Assembly (NCBI GenBank): GCA_016722295.1
Contig: JADKGL010000019.1
Location: 1-18,062, forward strand
Source of the DNA: Saprospiraceae bacterium
Lineage (GTDB): Bacteria > Bacteroidota > Bacteroidia > Chitinophagales > Saprospiraceae
DNA length: 18,062 bases
Reading direction: 5' to 3'
Below, piece after piece: positions 1-7,640 of this stretch. The notes under the pieces are model-generated. The model saw only the letters and a list, made by a program, of their open reading frames with translations, did not search any database and was not told the DNA's origin. How positions within the stretch are numbered: position 1 is the first letter of the stretch; every line of letters begins with the position of its first letter. The position numbers were made by a program, and so were the translations under genes.

Positions 1-2
1 AT

Positions 3-202
3 ATCGATTATGTATGCCCGATGGATTGCGAAAAAGGTAAAGTTTACCATGAAATGGGCAAATGTCCCTATGTGTAAAATGGATTTGATTAAAAAGAACA
101 TGAAGATCGCGATGGGCATGCGATCACCATGAAGGAGACGGTCACGATCATAAAGAAGGAGATGGTCATGACCATAAAGAAGGAGACGGTCACGAACATT
201 AA
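3..202 (+). CDS. Heavy-metal-binding domain protein with His-rich tail (3' part, frame-disrupted)
   Basis: This is the C-terminal part of a gene entering from the left edge. The first frame reads YVCPMDCEKGKVYHEMGKCP, and after a one-base shift near position 69 it continues MCKMDL. Together these give the CPM...CPxCxMDL signature of the heavy-metal-binding domain found at the ends of Cu/Zn efflux proteins. After further indels near 95 and 121 the frame reads a His/Asp/Glu/Gly tail built from repeated EGDGHDHK units and stops at 200-202. Such tails bind Zn, Ni or Cu in the periplasm or buffer metal for an efflux system. At least two frame breaks are needed to read it through, so it is either damaged or carries sequencing indels. 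The metal ATPase and fur genes downstream agree with a metal role; the specific metal cannot be told. Confidence 0.6.
131..199 (+). repeat. 24-bp coding tandem repeat (His-rich EGDGHDHK units)
   Basis: Three consecutive units start at 131, 155 and 179; the third is 21 bp before the stop codon. Each codes for EGDGHDHK or EGDGHEH. Differences between units are mostly third-position changes, so the peptide is kept while the DNA drifts. Copy number may vary between strains. Confidence 0.8.
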
Positions 203-273
203 TAGTGATTGAAATCTGATCCATAGTTTAAGTTCACAAATAAATATTTTATAACTTTTTAAACCAAATAAAA

Positions 274-495
274 ATGGCCATTGTAAAAGTAATTGAAGTC
301 ATTGCAAGCTCTCCAAATAGTATAGAAGAAGCTATGCAAAATGCAGTAACGGAAGTGTCTAAAACCATTCGAAATGTAGATTCGGTGTATGTAAAAGATA
401 CCAAAGCGCATGTAAAAGATGGTAAAATAATTTCTTTTGGCGTGATCTGTAACATATCTTTCAGAATAGATAATGATATGAATACAGTGGATTAG
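274..495 (+). CDS. Dodecin family flavin-binding protein
   Basis: This 73-residue protein matches the dodecin fold signature: a VIEVIASSPNSIEEA stretch near the N-terminus, an alpha-helical TEVSKTIRNVDS segment, and VKDTKAHVKDGKIISF near residues 40-55. Dodecins form small hollow dodecamers that bind riboflavin, lumichrome or FMN and are thought to buffer free flavin in the cytosol. The length is normal for the family and the frame is intact. The gene stands alone: it lies 71 bp after the metal-binding protein and is followed by a strong hairpin at 509-538. An AT-rich stretch around 250-262 is a near match to a Bacteroidota -7 box but lacks its last G. The aromatic residue that stacks on flavin in archaeal dodecins is not obvious, so ligand choice is open. 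Confidence 0.9.
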   Translation: MAIVKVIEVIASSPNSIEEAMQNAVTEVSKTIRNVDSVYVKDTKAHVKDGKIISFGVICNISFRIDNDMNTVD

Positions 496-508
496 AGATT
501 AAAGAAGT

Positions 509-538
509 GTGAGGTGCAATAAAAAAATTGCATCTCAC
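509..538 (+). terminator. Hairpin after dodecin gene, probable terminator
   Basis: GTGAGGTGCAAT and ATTGCATCTCAC form a 12-bp stem with one G-T pair, separated by six A residues. It starts 14 bp after the dodecin stop. The following sequence is AT-rich rather than a clean T run, so it may act in both directions or only weakly. Confidence 0.6.
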
Positions 539-564
539 TCATTATTCGTATTATTACTACGTTT

Positions 565-572
565 TATTTTTG
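565..572 (+). promoter_or_regulatory. Candidate Bacteroidota -7 box for the di-haem oxidoreductase operon
   Basis: TATTTTTG fits the TAnnTTTG consensus and lies 18 bp before the ATG at 591. No good TTG is seen at the -33 distance, so the call rests on one box only. The leader would be short. Confidence 0.3.
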
Positions 573-590
573 CATTACAAATCAAAATCA

Positions 591-1789
591 ATGAATCAAC
601 GAAATACATTTATATCTGGTATGGTTGCCATAACCTTTTTAATCATATCCTGTAGTAAATTTGAGCCTGAAGCTCCTGATGATGATAATATACTAGATGG
701 TCCTGTAAGCGGTCTCACATATGAACAGAATCGTCAGTTTTTAGCAGGAGACATAGCATTTAATAATGAAATATTTACTCCTGCGACTGGACTGGGACCA
801 ATATTTGTAGCAACAAGCTGCGGAAGTTGCCATGCAGGTGATGGTAAAGGCACACCTTTTACCACGCTGGTGAGATTTGGGCAAACTGATAGTACCGGCA
901 ATAAGTATTTGCACTTGGGTGGTCCACAATTACAAAACAGAGCTATTCCTGGATTTCAAACTGAGGTCCTACCAAATGGTGCTACTTCATCAAAATTTAC
1001 ACCACCTGCAAACACTGGGCTTGGCTTTTTAGAACTTGTGAGTGATGAAGATATACTCTCCATGTCGGATCCTGAAGACAGCAATGGCGATGGCATATCG
1101 GGTGTGCCTAGTTTGGATATTTACCGGAATTCATAACACCCAATAGTAATGCTGTAGTTAAAAATGGAAAATACATACACCGGTTTGGCAAAAAAGCGGC
1201 TGCTTACAATTTACTTCACCAAACGGTGAATGCATATAATCAGGATATGGGTATTACTTCCACCTTTACTCCACATGATGTATATAGTGGTCATACAATT
1301 GATCCAGAAGTGAGTGACAAAACTGTAAGAGATGTTGTTTTTTACCTTCAAACATTAAAAGCACCGATACAAAGAGACAGTGGAAATCCAATCAATGTAC
1401 AGGGTAAAAATTTATTCTCACAAATCAATTGTTCGGGCTGCCATACACCACAACTGAAAACGGGTTTTTCTCCCGTCTCGGCATTGAGTAATAAGACCAT
1501 ATATCCTTATACAGATATGTTGCTTCATGATATGGGGAATGACCTTGATGATGGCTATACTGAAGGATTTGCAAAAACTTCAGAATGGCGAACGCCAGCA
1601 TTGTGGGGACTAGGATTATCTCCAAATTCACAGGGTGGTCAGTATTTTTTAATGCATGATGGCCGGGCAAAAAGTATCGAAGAAGCTATCATGATGCATG
1701 GAGGAGAAGCTAAACTAAGCAAAGATAAATTCAACCTGTTGAATGAGAGTGAAAAATCTGCCATCATTCATTTTTTAAAATCGTTGTAA
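591..1789 (+). CDS. Di-haem c-type oxidoreductase lipoprotein (DHOR/DUF1111 type), one frameshift
   Basis: The product looks like a periplasmic or surface di-haem oxidoreductase related to cytochrome c peroxidase (the DHOR, formerly DUF1111, family). The start at 591 is preferred over an in-frame ATG at 528 because it gives a clean lipoprotein signal ending LIISC, with the lipidated Cys at residue 21. The first haem site is CGSCH at residues 77-81; the second is CSGCH near residue 280, encoded around 1430. Other typical features are NGDGISG and the C-terminal LMHDGRAKSIEEAI followed by a short helix. The frame breaks at about 1115-1121, and the alternative frame continues smoothly as LPEFITPNSNAVVK; only one base is needed to repair it. 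The stop is two bases before the Rieske gene, which suggests an operon. Family members near imelysin genes are linked to iron, but no imelysin is present here. The substrate is unknown. Confidence 0.82.
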
Positions 1790-1790
1790 G

Positions 1791-2237
1791 ATGAATAGAA
1801 AAGATTTTTTAAAAACATGTGGGTTTGCATGCTTGGGCGGAAGTGCAATGGCGAACATTATGCAAAGTTGTACGGTAACAAAGACCATCACCGGTAATAT
1901 AGAAAATAGTGATCTTATGGTAGCTATTTCAGATTTTGAATCTGTCTCAGATAATAAAATTACATTCAAAAAGTATGTCATTATAAACAATGATGTCCTG
2001 AAATTTCCCATTTGTGTGTACAGAATAGAAGAAAATAAATACAACGCACTATGGCTGGAGTGCACTCACCAGGGAAATGAAGTTCAGGTGTTTGGTGATA
2101 AGCTCCAATGCCCGGCGCATGGCAGTGAATTCAGTAATTCCGGGCTGGTAACCAATGGGCCAGCAGACAGAAATCTTCGCACTTTTCCTGTCACAATTGA
2201 AGGTAATTATTTAAAAATTTCATTGAAAGCCGTATGA
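1791..2237 (+). CDS. Rieske [2Fe-2S] protein, exported
   Basis: This 148-residue protein carries a complete Rieske cluster motif: CTH at residues 91-93 and CPAH at 107-110, giving two Cys and two His ligands, followed by GSEF. The N-terminus NRKDFLKTCGF resembles the Bacteroidota Tat-type start but has RK in place of RR. A possible lipidation Cys follows at residue 27. Tat export would suit a protein that folds around its cluster. The gene sits directly between the di-haem oxidoreductase and the porin; its end overlaps the porin start by four bases, so the three are likely translated together. I infer that it passes electrons to or from the di-haem protein in the periplasm. It lacks the extra domains of ring-hydroxylating oxygenases and of bc1-complex Rieske proteins. 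Confidence 0.88.
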   Translation: MNRKDFLKTCGFACLGGSAMANIMQSCTVTKTITGNIENSDLMVAISDFESVSDNKITFKKYVIINNDVLKFPICVYRIEENKYNALWLECTHQGNEVQVFGDKLQCPAHGSEFSNSGLVTNGPADRNLRTFPVTIEGNYLKISLKAV

Positions 2238-3463
2238 AGAAGATATTAACCTTGAGTGTATTTCTATTATATATGATACAACATATTCAAGCCCAGATTG
2301 ATCCTTCCTTACTTGAAGGATCCAACGGCACATTCTAAAAAGGATTTATTGAATATGGACGCCATTTATGATCGACCTTTTGTAACCAATAAGAAAGCCC
2401 CTGTCTCTCTTGGAGGTTATGTGGAAGCAAACTGGCAGCATATCGGAACTGATGGTATTAGTGATGGACATCAGCTTCAATTCCGGAGGATGACTTTATT
2501 TGTGGCTTCATCCATTTCAAAAAGGATAAAGTTTCTAAGTGAGATTGAGTTTGAACCTGCTGATAAAGAAATTGCTATTGAGTTTGCAGCTGTTGATATG
2601 GAGTTTAATGAATTGTTTAATCTGAGGGGAGGAATGATTATAAATCCTATAGGAGCGTTTAATCAAAATCATGATGGTCCTAAATGGGAGTTTACAGATA
2701 GACCTTTATCTTCGGTATCTTTGTTGCCTGCTACATGGAGCAATGCAGGTTTTGGGATTTATGGTAAGAAATATAATAAGAACTGGATGATAGGATATGA
2801 AATTTACGCATCCAGTGGATTTGATAATTCTATCATAGAGAATAGTGAAAACAAAACATTTCTACCGACTGCAAAAAAAAACACTGAAAGGTTTGAAGAG
2901 TTGCCAAGTGGTACGCCACTATATACTACAAAGGTTGCCATACGTCATAGTAAAATAGGAGAAATAGGCTTGTCGTATATGGAGGTATTTATAATAAATG
3001 GCAGGACGACGGCCTGGTCATTGATGAAAAGAGAAGTATTCATGTTTTTGCAGTGGATTTTAATACTACTTTACCTAAAACCAATACTTTTATCACCACG
3101 GAATGTGCTTGGGTAAATGTAGACATACCAAAAACCTATTCGGAGCAATTTGGGAATAAACAGTTTGGCGGTTTCTTGGACATCGTACAACCTGTTGTAA
3201 AAAGGACCATAGCAGGGTGGAAGGATGCAGTCATTAACATTGCAGTCCGGTTCGAATATGTGGATTGGAACAAGGGTCAATTTATTGATACAGGATCAAA
3301 CATCGGAGATCATCTCTGGAGTATAATGCCGGCAGTTAGTTTTCGACCCAACTCACAATCAGTGCTTCGACTAAATTATCGAATTCAGAAACAAACTGAT
3401 GTATTAGGTAATCCACCCAGTAATACTGCTGGTTTTAATTTTGGACTTTCAACTTATTTTTAA
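2234..3463 (+). CDS. Outer-membrane porin, phosphate-selective porin O/P-like, two frameshifts
   Basis: The gene starts at 2234 with a signal peptide (MKKILTLSVFLLYMIQ, cleaved after IQA) and overlaps the Rieske stop by four bases. It reads in one frame to about 2325, a second to about 2981, and a third to 3463. Each join is repaired by one base, for example LSY then GGIYNKWQDDG. The mature part is rich in alternating aromatic and polar segments such as GYVEANWQHIG, LQFRRMTLFVA and GGMIINPIGAFNQNHD, and ends in NFGLSTYF with a terminal Phe, as expected for a beta-barrel recognised by BAM. At about 409 residues it fits the porin O/P type seen in Bacteroidota. In this operon it could admit the substrate of the redox pair; which solute is not readable. 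Confidence 0.72.
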
Positions 3464-3469
3464 AATATT

Positions 3470-4066
3470 ATGGCACTAAAAATATATCTACCCATTTATT
3501 TAATAATGTACATGCTGGTAGCATTTGTTATACCTACTTATCGTACCTATAAACAGACAGGAATAAATCCAATTACTTTTGGAAAAAATGATAATGCACA
3601 TGATTATATTGGCTTCATCATGAAAGTGCTGATAGTTCTTTTGTTTGTTGCTGTGCTTACTTATTCTATGTCAGAAAAAATGTACTCCTATTTAGTACCA
3701 ATTTCTTACTTGCAAACTCAAATACTGACTATAACAGGTTTGGCTTTAATACATATTGCTTTGGTATGGATAAGCATTGCACAATTTCAAATGAGTAATA
3801 GTTGGAGAATAGGCATTGATGAAGAAAATAAAACAAAATTAGTCACGGATGGTGTCTTTTCAATCAGCAGAAATCCTATTTTTTTGGGTATGATCATAAG
3901 TGTGTTAGGTCTATTTTTAATTCTACCTAATACCCTTACATTTTTTTTAACAATAACTACCTACATAATCATTCAAATACAGATACGATTAGAAGAAGAA
4001 TTTTTGCAAAAGCAACACGCCCAAGACTATGTGAATTATAAACTCAAAACAAAAAGACTACTATAA
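3470..4066 (+). CDS. ICMT/phospholipid methyltransferase-like membrane protein, copy 1
   Basis: This intact 198-residue protein has about five hydrophobic segments and the C-terminal signature of the isoprenylcysteine carboxyl methyltransferase and phospholipid methyltransferase superfamily: LVTDGVFSISRNPIFLG at residues 124-140, then RLEEEFL at 173-179 and a basic end. These residues form the SAM-binding site in the family. Bacterial members have unclear substrates, since prenylated CaaX proteins are generally absent from bacteria. It lies 6 bp after the porin, as the last intact gene of that operon, and is followed after 2 bp by the start of an ATPase gene that is cut short. A second copy lies at 6978-7565. 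The two proteins are almost identical over residues 70-150 and clearly diverged over the first 60. Confidence 0.78.
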   Translation: MALKIYLPIYLIMYMLVAFVIPTYRTYKQTGINPITFGKNDNAHDYIGFIMKVLIVLLFVAVLTYSMSEKMYSYLVPISYLQTQILTITGLALIHIALVWISIAQFQMSNSWRIGIDEENKTKLVTDGVFSISRNPIFLGMIISVLGLFLILPNTLTFFLTITTYIIIQIQIRLEEEFLQKQHAQDYVNYKLKTKRLL

Positions 4067-4138
4067 TTATGGAACACAAATACATATATGATGCAGAAGG
4101 TATTCAATTATGCTGCACACAACAAGAAAAAATTTACC
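3470..4138 (+). repeat. Segmental duplication, copy A (ICMT gene plus ATPase 5' end)
   Basis: This stretch matches 6978-7640. The match includes the coding region, the 2-bp spacer between ICMT stop and ATPase start, and about the first 23 codons of the ATPase, and then stops abruptly. Similarity is highest from about 3690 to 3925 and lower over the first 200 bp. Confidence 0.85.
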
Positions 4139-4191
4139 TTAATGTTGGGGTTAAACATAATGAATTTTTCCATCACAATCAAATTCTCTGA
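4069..4191 (+). pseudogene. 5' remnant of a Zn/Cd P1B-type ATPase gene
   Basis: The reading frame opens MEHKYIYDAEG then IQLCCTQQEKIY, matching the start of the full ATPase at 7568 almost residue for residue, including the CC metal-binding pair. After LNV the match ends, and the frame stops at 4189-4191 after 40 codons. No transmembrane or catalytic part follows. It is most simply the broken end of a duplication. A short metal-binding peptide from this frame cannot be excluded. Confidence 0.7.
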
Positions 4192-4261
4192 AATGATTGT
4201 ACATATCCATCCTTACATTACGAATGATAAATTAGCCGATATTGTCAAAGAGAATTTATAG
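4142..4261 (+). CDS. Small ORF upstream of fur, unrecognised
   Basis: A 39-codon frame (MLGLNIMNFSI ... HIHPYITNDKLADIVKENL) ends 5 bp before the fur ATG. It has no recognised domain. The ending resembles the C-terminus of a larger protein, so it may be a fragment brought in at the duplication junction. Its spacing to fur would allow translational coupling. Low confidence that it is a real gene. Confidence 0.25.
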   Translation: MLGLNIMNFSITIKFSEMIVHIHPYITNDKLADIVKENL

Positions 4262-4266
4262 TTTTT

Positions 4267-4677
4267 ATGATGGAAAAAGCGGAAGAAATATTAAAAGTAA
4301 AAGGTGTAAATCCTACGGCTGTTAGAATTTTAGTGCTAAGATATCTATTGGAGCATTTGAAATCTCAATCATTAAAAGATATTGAAGAAGGTTTAATGCA
4401 TACCGATAGAAGTTCTATATTTAGGTCTCTAAAAACATTTGAAGAAAAAAAAGTTGTTCATAGCATCGAAGATGGGTCGGGTATGATTAAGTATGCTGTT
4501 TGTCCTACAGGATGTAATTGTGACCCACAAGATTTGCACTATCATTTTTATTGTACCAAGTGCAGCTATACCTATTGCCTTTTAGATAATCCAATACCTA
4601 TTATTAAATTACCTCAAAATTTCAAAATGCAGCGAGCAAATATGGTAGTGAAAGGGCTTTGTAATAAGTGTAGTTAA
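4267..4677 (+). CDS. Fur-family metalloregulator
   Basis: This intact 136-residue protein has the Fur layout: a winged helix over residues 1-78 with the recognition region HTDRSSIFRSLKTFEEKKVV, then a dimerisation domain with HYHFYCTKC at residues 91-99 and a C-terminal CNKC pair at 132-135. The two CxxC pairs form the usual structural zinc site. Additional Cys at 79, 83, 85 and 104, with H91 and H93, offer regulatory metal ligands. Fur, Zur and PerR cannot be separated with certainty; Cys-rich ligands and the neighbouring Zn/Cd ATPase favour a zinc or related sensor. It precedes the TonB receptor operon by 68 bp. A palindrome over that promoter is a candidate target. The start could be either of two adjacent ATGs (4267 or 4270). 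Confidence 0.85.
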   Translation: MMEKAEEILKVKGVNPTAVRILVLRYLLEHLKSQSLKDIEEGLMHTDRSSIFRSLKTFEEKKVVHSIEDGSGMIKYAVCPTGCNCDPQDLHYHFYCTKCSYTYCLLDNPIPIIKLPQNFKMQRANMVVKGLCNKCS

Positions 4678-4681
4678 ACTT

Positions 4682-4696
4682 TGCAATTGAGTTGCA
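4682..4696 (+). promoter_or_regulatory. Candidate Fur/Zur-type operator
   Basis: TGCAA-TTGAG-TTGCA is a perfect 5-bp inverted repeat with a 5-bp spacer. It overlaps the -33 element of the receptor promoter, an ideal place for repression. It lies 4 bp after the fur stop. The half-sites are short, so chance cannot be excluded. Confidence 0.4.
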
Positions 4697-4716
4697 GTAT
4701 ATTCATAATAACTTTG
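4687..4716 (+). promoter_or_regulatory. Bacteroidota promoter for the TonB receptor operon
   Basis: TTG at 4687-4689, then exactly 19 bp, then TAACTTTG at 4709-4716. This is a full match to the TTG-N19-TAnnTTTG consensus of Bacteroidota primary sigma factor promoters. The predicted start of transcription is near 4723, about 23 bp before the ATG at 4746. Confidence 0.7.
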
Positions 4717-4745
4717 TGGTAAAATTAAACATAAAAGCAGAAATA

Positions 4746-6953
4746 ATGACAAAAGTTCTATTAAGTTTTCTTACATTCATAACCCTTTCAGTTAGTAATC
4801 TTTCAGCTCAAGTCGTTGAGGTATCAATCAAACTTTTGGATAGTGAAAATCAAGAACCTTTAATTGGTGCCACTATTCAAATTAATGAGATTAATCAAGG
4901 TACAGTAACTGACATTGATGGAATAGGTTTGTTTTCTAATTTACTTGTCGGTTCATATCGGTTTGAATTTTCGTTTGTAGGCTATGAGAAAAAAGACACA
5001 ATTATATCAGTAAATGGGAGTAACAGTTTTTTTACCTTCAGTTTACAAAGTGCCAGCCAAGAAATAAGTGCTGTTACTATAAAAGCAACACGAAGTACTC
5101 GTACAATTACAAATATTCCTACTCGAATAGAATTTATCGGAGGTGAAGAGTTAGAAGAAAAGGCAATTATGAATGCACCCAATATATCTATGGTACTAAG
5201 AGAAAGTACAGGTATCCAAATACAGCAAACAAGTCTAAGCAGTGGAAATAGAAGTATTAGAATACAGGGCTTGGACGGTAGATATACTCAATTATTAAAA
5301 GATGGATTTCCTCTATATGGCGGTTTTTCAGGTGGTTTAAGTATAATGCAAATTCCTCCATTAGATTTAGCCCAGTTTGAAATAATAAAAGGAAGTTCTT
5401 CAACTCTATACGGCGGTGGGGCAATAGCTGGCTTAGTAAACATGGTATCAAAAAGACCAACTGAAGAACCAGATCTAAACATACTTCTTTCTCAAACACA
5501 TACAGGGGGTAGTACAGGTAATGTTTTTTACAGCAAAAGAAAAGAGAAACTTGGATTTGCACTCTATGGTGCAGCGCATTATAATTCAACTTACAACCCT
5601 GATGATGACACATTTACCAATATTCCAGAGACTACTTCATTTTCATTAAATCCAAAACTATTTTATTATCCAAACGAAAAGTCTACTGTTTGGATAGGCA
5701 TAAATGCAACAACCGACAAAAGAGAAGGTGGAGATATTAATGTAGTTAAAAATGGAGTAGATGCTAACCACACCTACTTTGAGAACAATTCTACAAATAG
5801 ATTTAGTACTCAATTTGCTTATGAATACAAATTAGCAAAAAGTCAGACTATAGAATTTAAAAATAGTGTGGGTTTCTTTAGTCGTAAAATCAATCAACCG
5901 AATTACATATTTAATGGAGACGAGACCAATACATTTACAGAATTTAATTATGGTAAAAATGGTGAAAAATCGGATTGGATAATAGGTGCAAACCTGTATA
6001 CTAATACCTTTAAGGAGATTACCTATAGCGCACCACGAAATATGCAGCAAAGAACCTTAGGAGTTTTTGCCAACAATATTACAAACCTTTCACGTAAGTT
6101 TATTTTAGAAACTGGTTTTAGAACGGATTATTCTTTAGATTGGGGTGTATTCCCATTACCTAGGATATCATTCCTCTGGAAAACTAACGATAAACTTTCA
6201 ATCCGATTAGGTGGTGGGTTAGGATATAAAATTCCGGATATTTTCACAGAAGATGCCGCTACTCTTAACTTCCGAAATGTAAAACCAATAAGTCCAGATA
6301 ATCTTAATGCAGAAAGATCTTATGGAGCAAACCTCGATATCAATTACAAATCATCACTAACCGACCATATCTTTTTCTCAATAAATCAATTATTCTATTT
6401 GACAGAAATTTCAAATGCTTTGCTTTTAGAGAATATTTCACCTACAGAATACATTTTTAGCAATGCACCTGAAAATATTAGGAGTCTTGGTTCTGAAACA
6501 AATGTGAAATTTACTTATAAAGATCTTAGATGGTTTATAAATTATGCCTTGATTGATACAAGATTAAAGTATTTAGAAGGTAATCCCTTAAAACCTCTGA
6601 CACCCAAACATAATGCCGGATCAGTTTTAATGTATGAAAATAAAGATTGGCGGATAGGATATGAAGTATATTATACTGGAAAACAATACCTTTCTAACGG
6701 TACTCAAACTAATGATTTTACTACATTGGGTTTATTAATTCAAAAACATTTCAAGTGGGGAAGTCCCTATATCAATTTTGAAAACTTTACAGATAGAAGA
6801 CAAGGTAGATATTCACCTGAAGTTTTAGGAACAGTTCGAAATCCTGTATTTCCTGAAATTTATGCACCTACAGATGGTTTTATTTTTACTGTAGGAATAA
6901 ATATTAAGCCTTTTGGTCGTGAAGAATGTACTGATGATTGTCACTCCAAATAG
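4746..6953 (+). CDS. TonB-dependent outer-membrane receptor, likely metal or metal-chelate
   Basis: This intact 735-residue receptor is read from the ATG at 4746, which gives a signal peptide ending SNLSAQ at residue 22; an in-frame ATG at 4692 lies inside the promoter and is rejected. Residues about 27-105 are a carboxypeptidase-regulatory-like domain (EPLIGATIQINEINQGTVTD, then FVGYEKK). The plug follows at about 120-238, with RIQGLDGRYTQLLKDG and IIKGSSSTLYGGGAIAGLVN. The rest is a 22-strand barrel. The layout is that of single-component receptors (FepA/BtuB/CirA type), and no SusD partner follows. The tail REECTDDCHSK has two Cys and a His, an unusual possible metal-binding end. A Fur-family gene before it and the ICMT and Zn/Cd ATPase genes after it suggest transport of a metal or metal complex; the substrate is an inference. 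Confidence 0.88.
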   Translation: MTKVLLSFLTFITLSVSNLSAQVVEVSIKLLDSENQEPLIGATIQINEINQGTVTDIDGIGLFSNLLVGSYRFEFSFVGYEKKDTIISVNGSNSFFTFSLQSASQEISAVTIKATRSTRTITNIPTRIEFIGGEELEEKAIMNAPNISMVLRESTGIQIQQTSLSSGNRSIRIQGLDGRYTQLLKDGFPLYGGFSGGLSIMQIPPLDLAQFEIIKGSSSTLYGGGAIAGLVNMVSKRPTEEPDLNILLSQTHTGGSTGNVFYSKRKEKLGFALYGAAHYNSTYNPDDDTFTNIPETTSFSLNPKLFYYPNEKSTVWIGINATTDKREGGDINVVKNGVDANHTYFENNSTNRFSTQFAYEYKLAKSQTIEFKNSVGFFSRKINQPNYIFNGDETNTFTEFNYGKNGEKSDWIIGANLYTNTFKEITYSAPRNMQQRTLGVFANNITNLSRKFILETGFRTDYSLDWGVFPLPRISFLWKTNDKLSIRLGGGLGYKIPDIFTEDAATLNFRNVKPISPDNLNAERSYGANLDINYKSSLTDHIFFSINQLFYLTEISNALLLENISPTEYIFSNAPENIRSLGSETNVKFTYKDLRWFINYALIDTRLKYLEGNPLKPLTPKHNAGSVLMYENKDWRIGYEVYYTGKQYLSNGTQTNDFTTLGLLIQKHFKWGSPYINFENFTDRRQGRYSPEVLGTVRNPVFPEIYAPTDGFIFTVGINIKPFGREECTDDCHSK

Positions 6954-6977
6954 CCACAAATAATAATACCGTTGAAT

Positions 6978-7565
6978 ATGCTTAAAATATATTTACCACT
7001 TTATCTCATTCTATACATGCTTATAGTATTAATAATACCTAATTATCAAACTATTAGGCAGACAAGAATGAATCATATTATATTTGGAAAGGATGATAAT
7101 GCATCTGATTATATTGGCTTTATCATAGAAATGTTGATAGTTCTTTTTTTTTTTGTTGTATTTACGTATTCTTTTTCAGAAAAAAAATACTCCTATTTAG
7201 TACCAATTTCCTACTTGCAAACTCAAAAATTGACTATAATAGGTTTGGCTTTAATACATATTGCTTTGGTATGGATAAGCATTGCACAATTTCAAATGAG
7301 TAATAGCTGGAGAATAGGCATTGATGAAGAAAATAAAACCAAATTAGTCACAGATGGTGTCTTTTCAATCAGTAGAAATCCTATTTTTTTAGGTATGATC
7401 ATAAGTGTGTTGGGCCTTTTTTTTTGTACCTAATGCGCTTACATTTTTTAACAATAACTACCTACATTGTCATAAAATCCAGATAAGATTAGAAGAAGAA
7501 TTTTTGCAAAAGCAACACACCCATGACTATTTGAATTATAAACTCAAAACAAAAGATTATTATAA
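6978..7565 (+). CDS. ICMT/phospholipid methyltransferase-like membrane protein, copy 2 (frame-disrupted)
   Basis: This is the second copy of the gene at 3470-4066 and lies 24 bp after the receptor stop. I take the ATG at 6978 (MLKIYLP) by alignment with copy 1. The frame is intact through SISRNPIFLGMIISVLG, then breaks in a run of nine T at 7417-7425. A second homopolymer difference near 7445 and a missing A near 7551 shift the 3' end. Allowing for these, it ends RLEEEFLQKQ ... KLKTK and the original stop is at 7563-7565, 2 bp before the ATPase start, exactly as in copy 1. All breaks fall in homopolymers, so an assembly error is as likely as gene loss. Its position between receptor and ATPase suggests it works with the metal genes. 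Confidence 0.7.
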
Positions 7566-7640
7566 TTATGGAACACAAAACATATATATGATGCAGAAGG
7601 TAATCAATTATGCTGCACACAACAAGAAAAAAAAATATAT
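6978..7640 (+). repeat. Segmental duplication, copy B (ICMT gene plus ATPase 5' end)
   Basis: This is the partner of 3470-4138. Here the ATPase continues to full length, so this copy retains the intact gene order. The two copies lie about 3.5 kb apart in direct orientation, with the Fur-family gene and the receptor gene between them. Confidence 0.85.

Noticed and set aside
528..590. Upstream ATG extension of the di-haem oxidoreductase
   Set aside because: The added residues are Tyr-rich, overlap the dodecin terminator and the -7 box, and spoil the lipoprotein signal that begins at 591.
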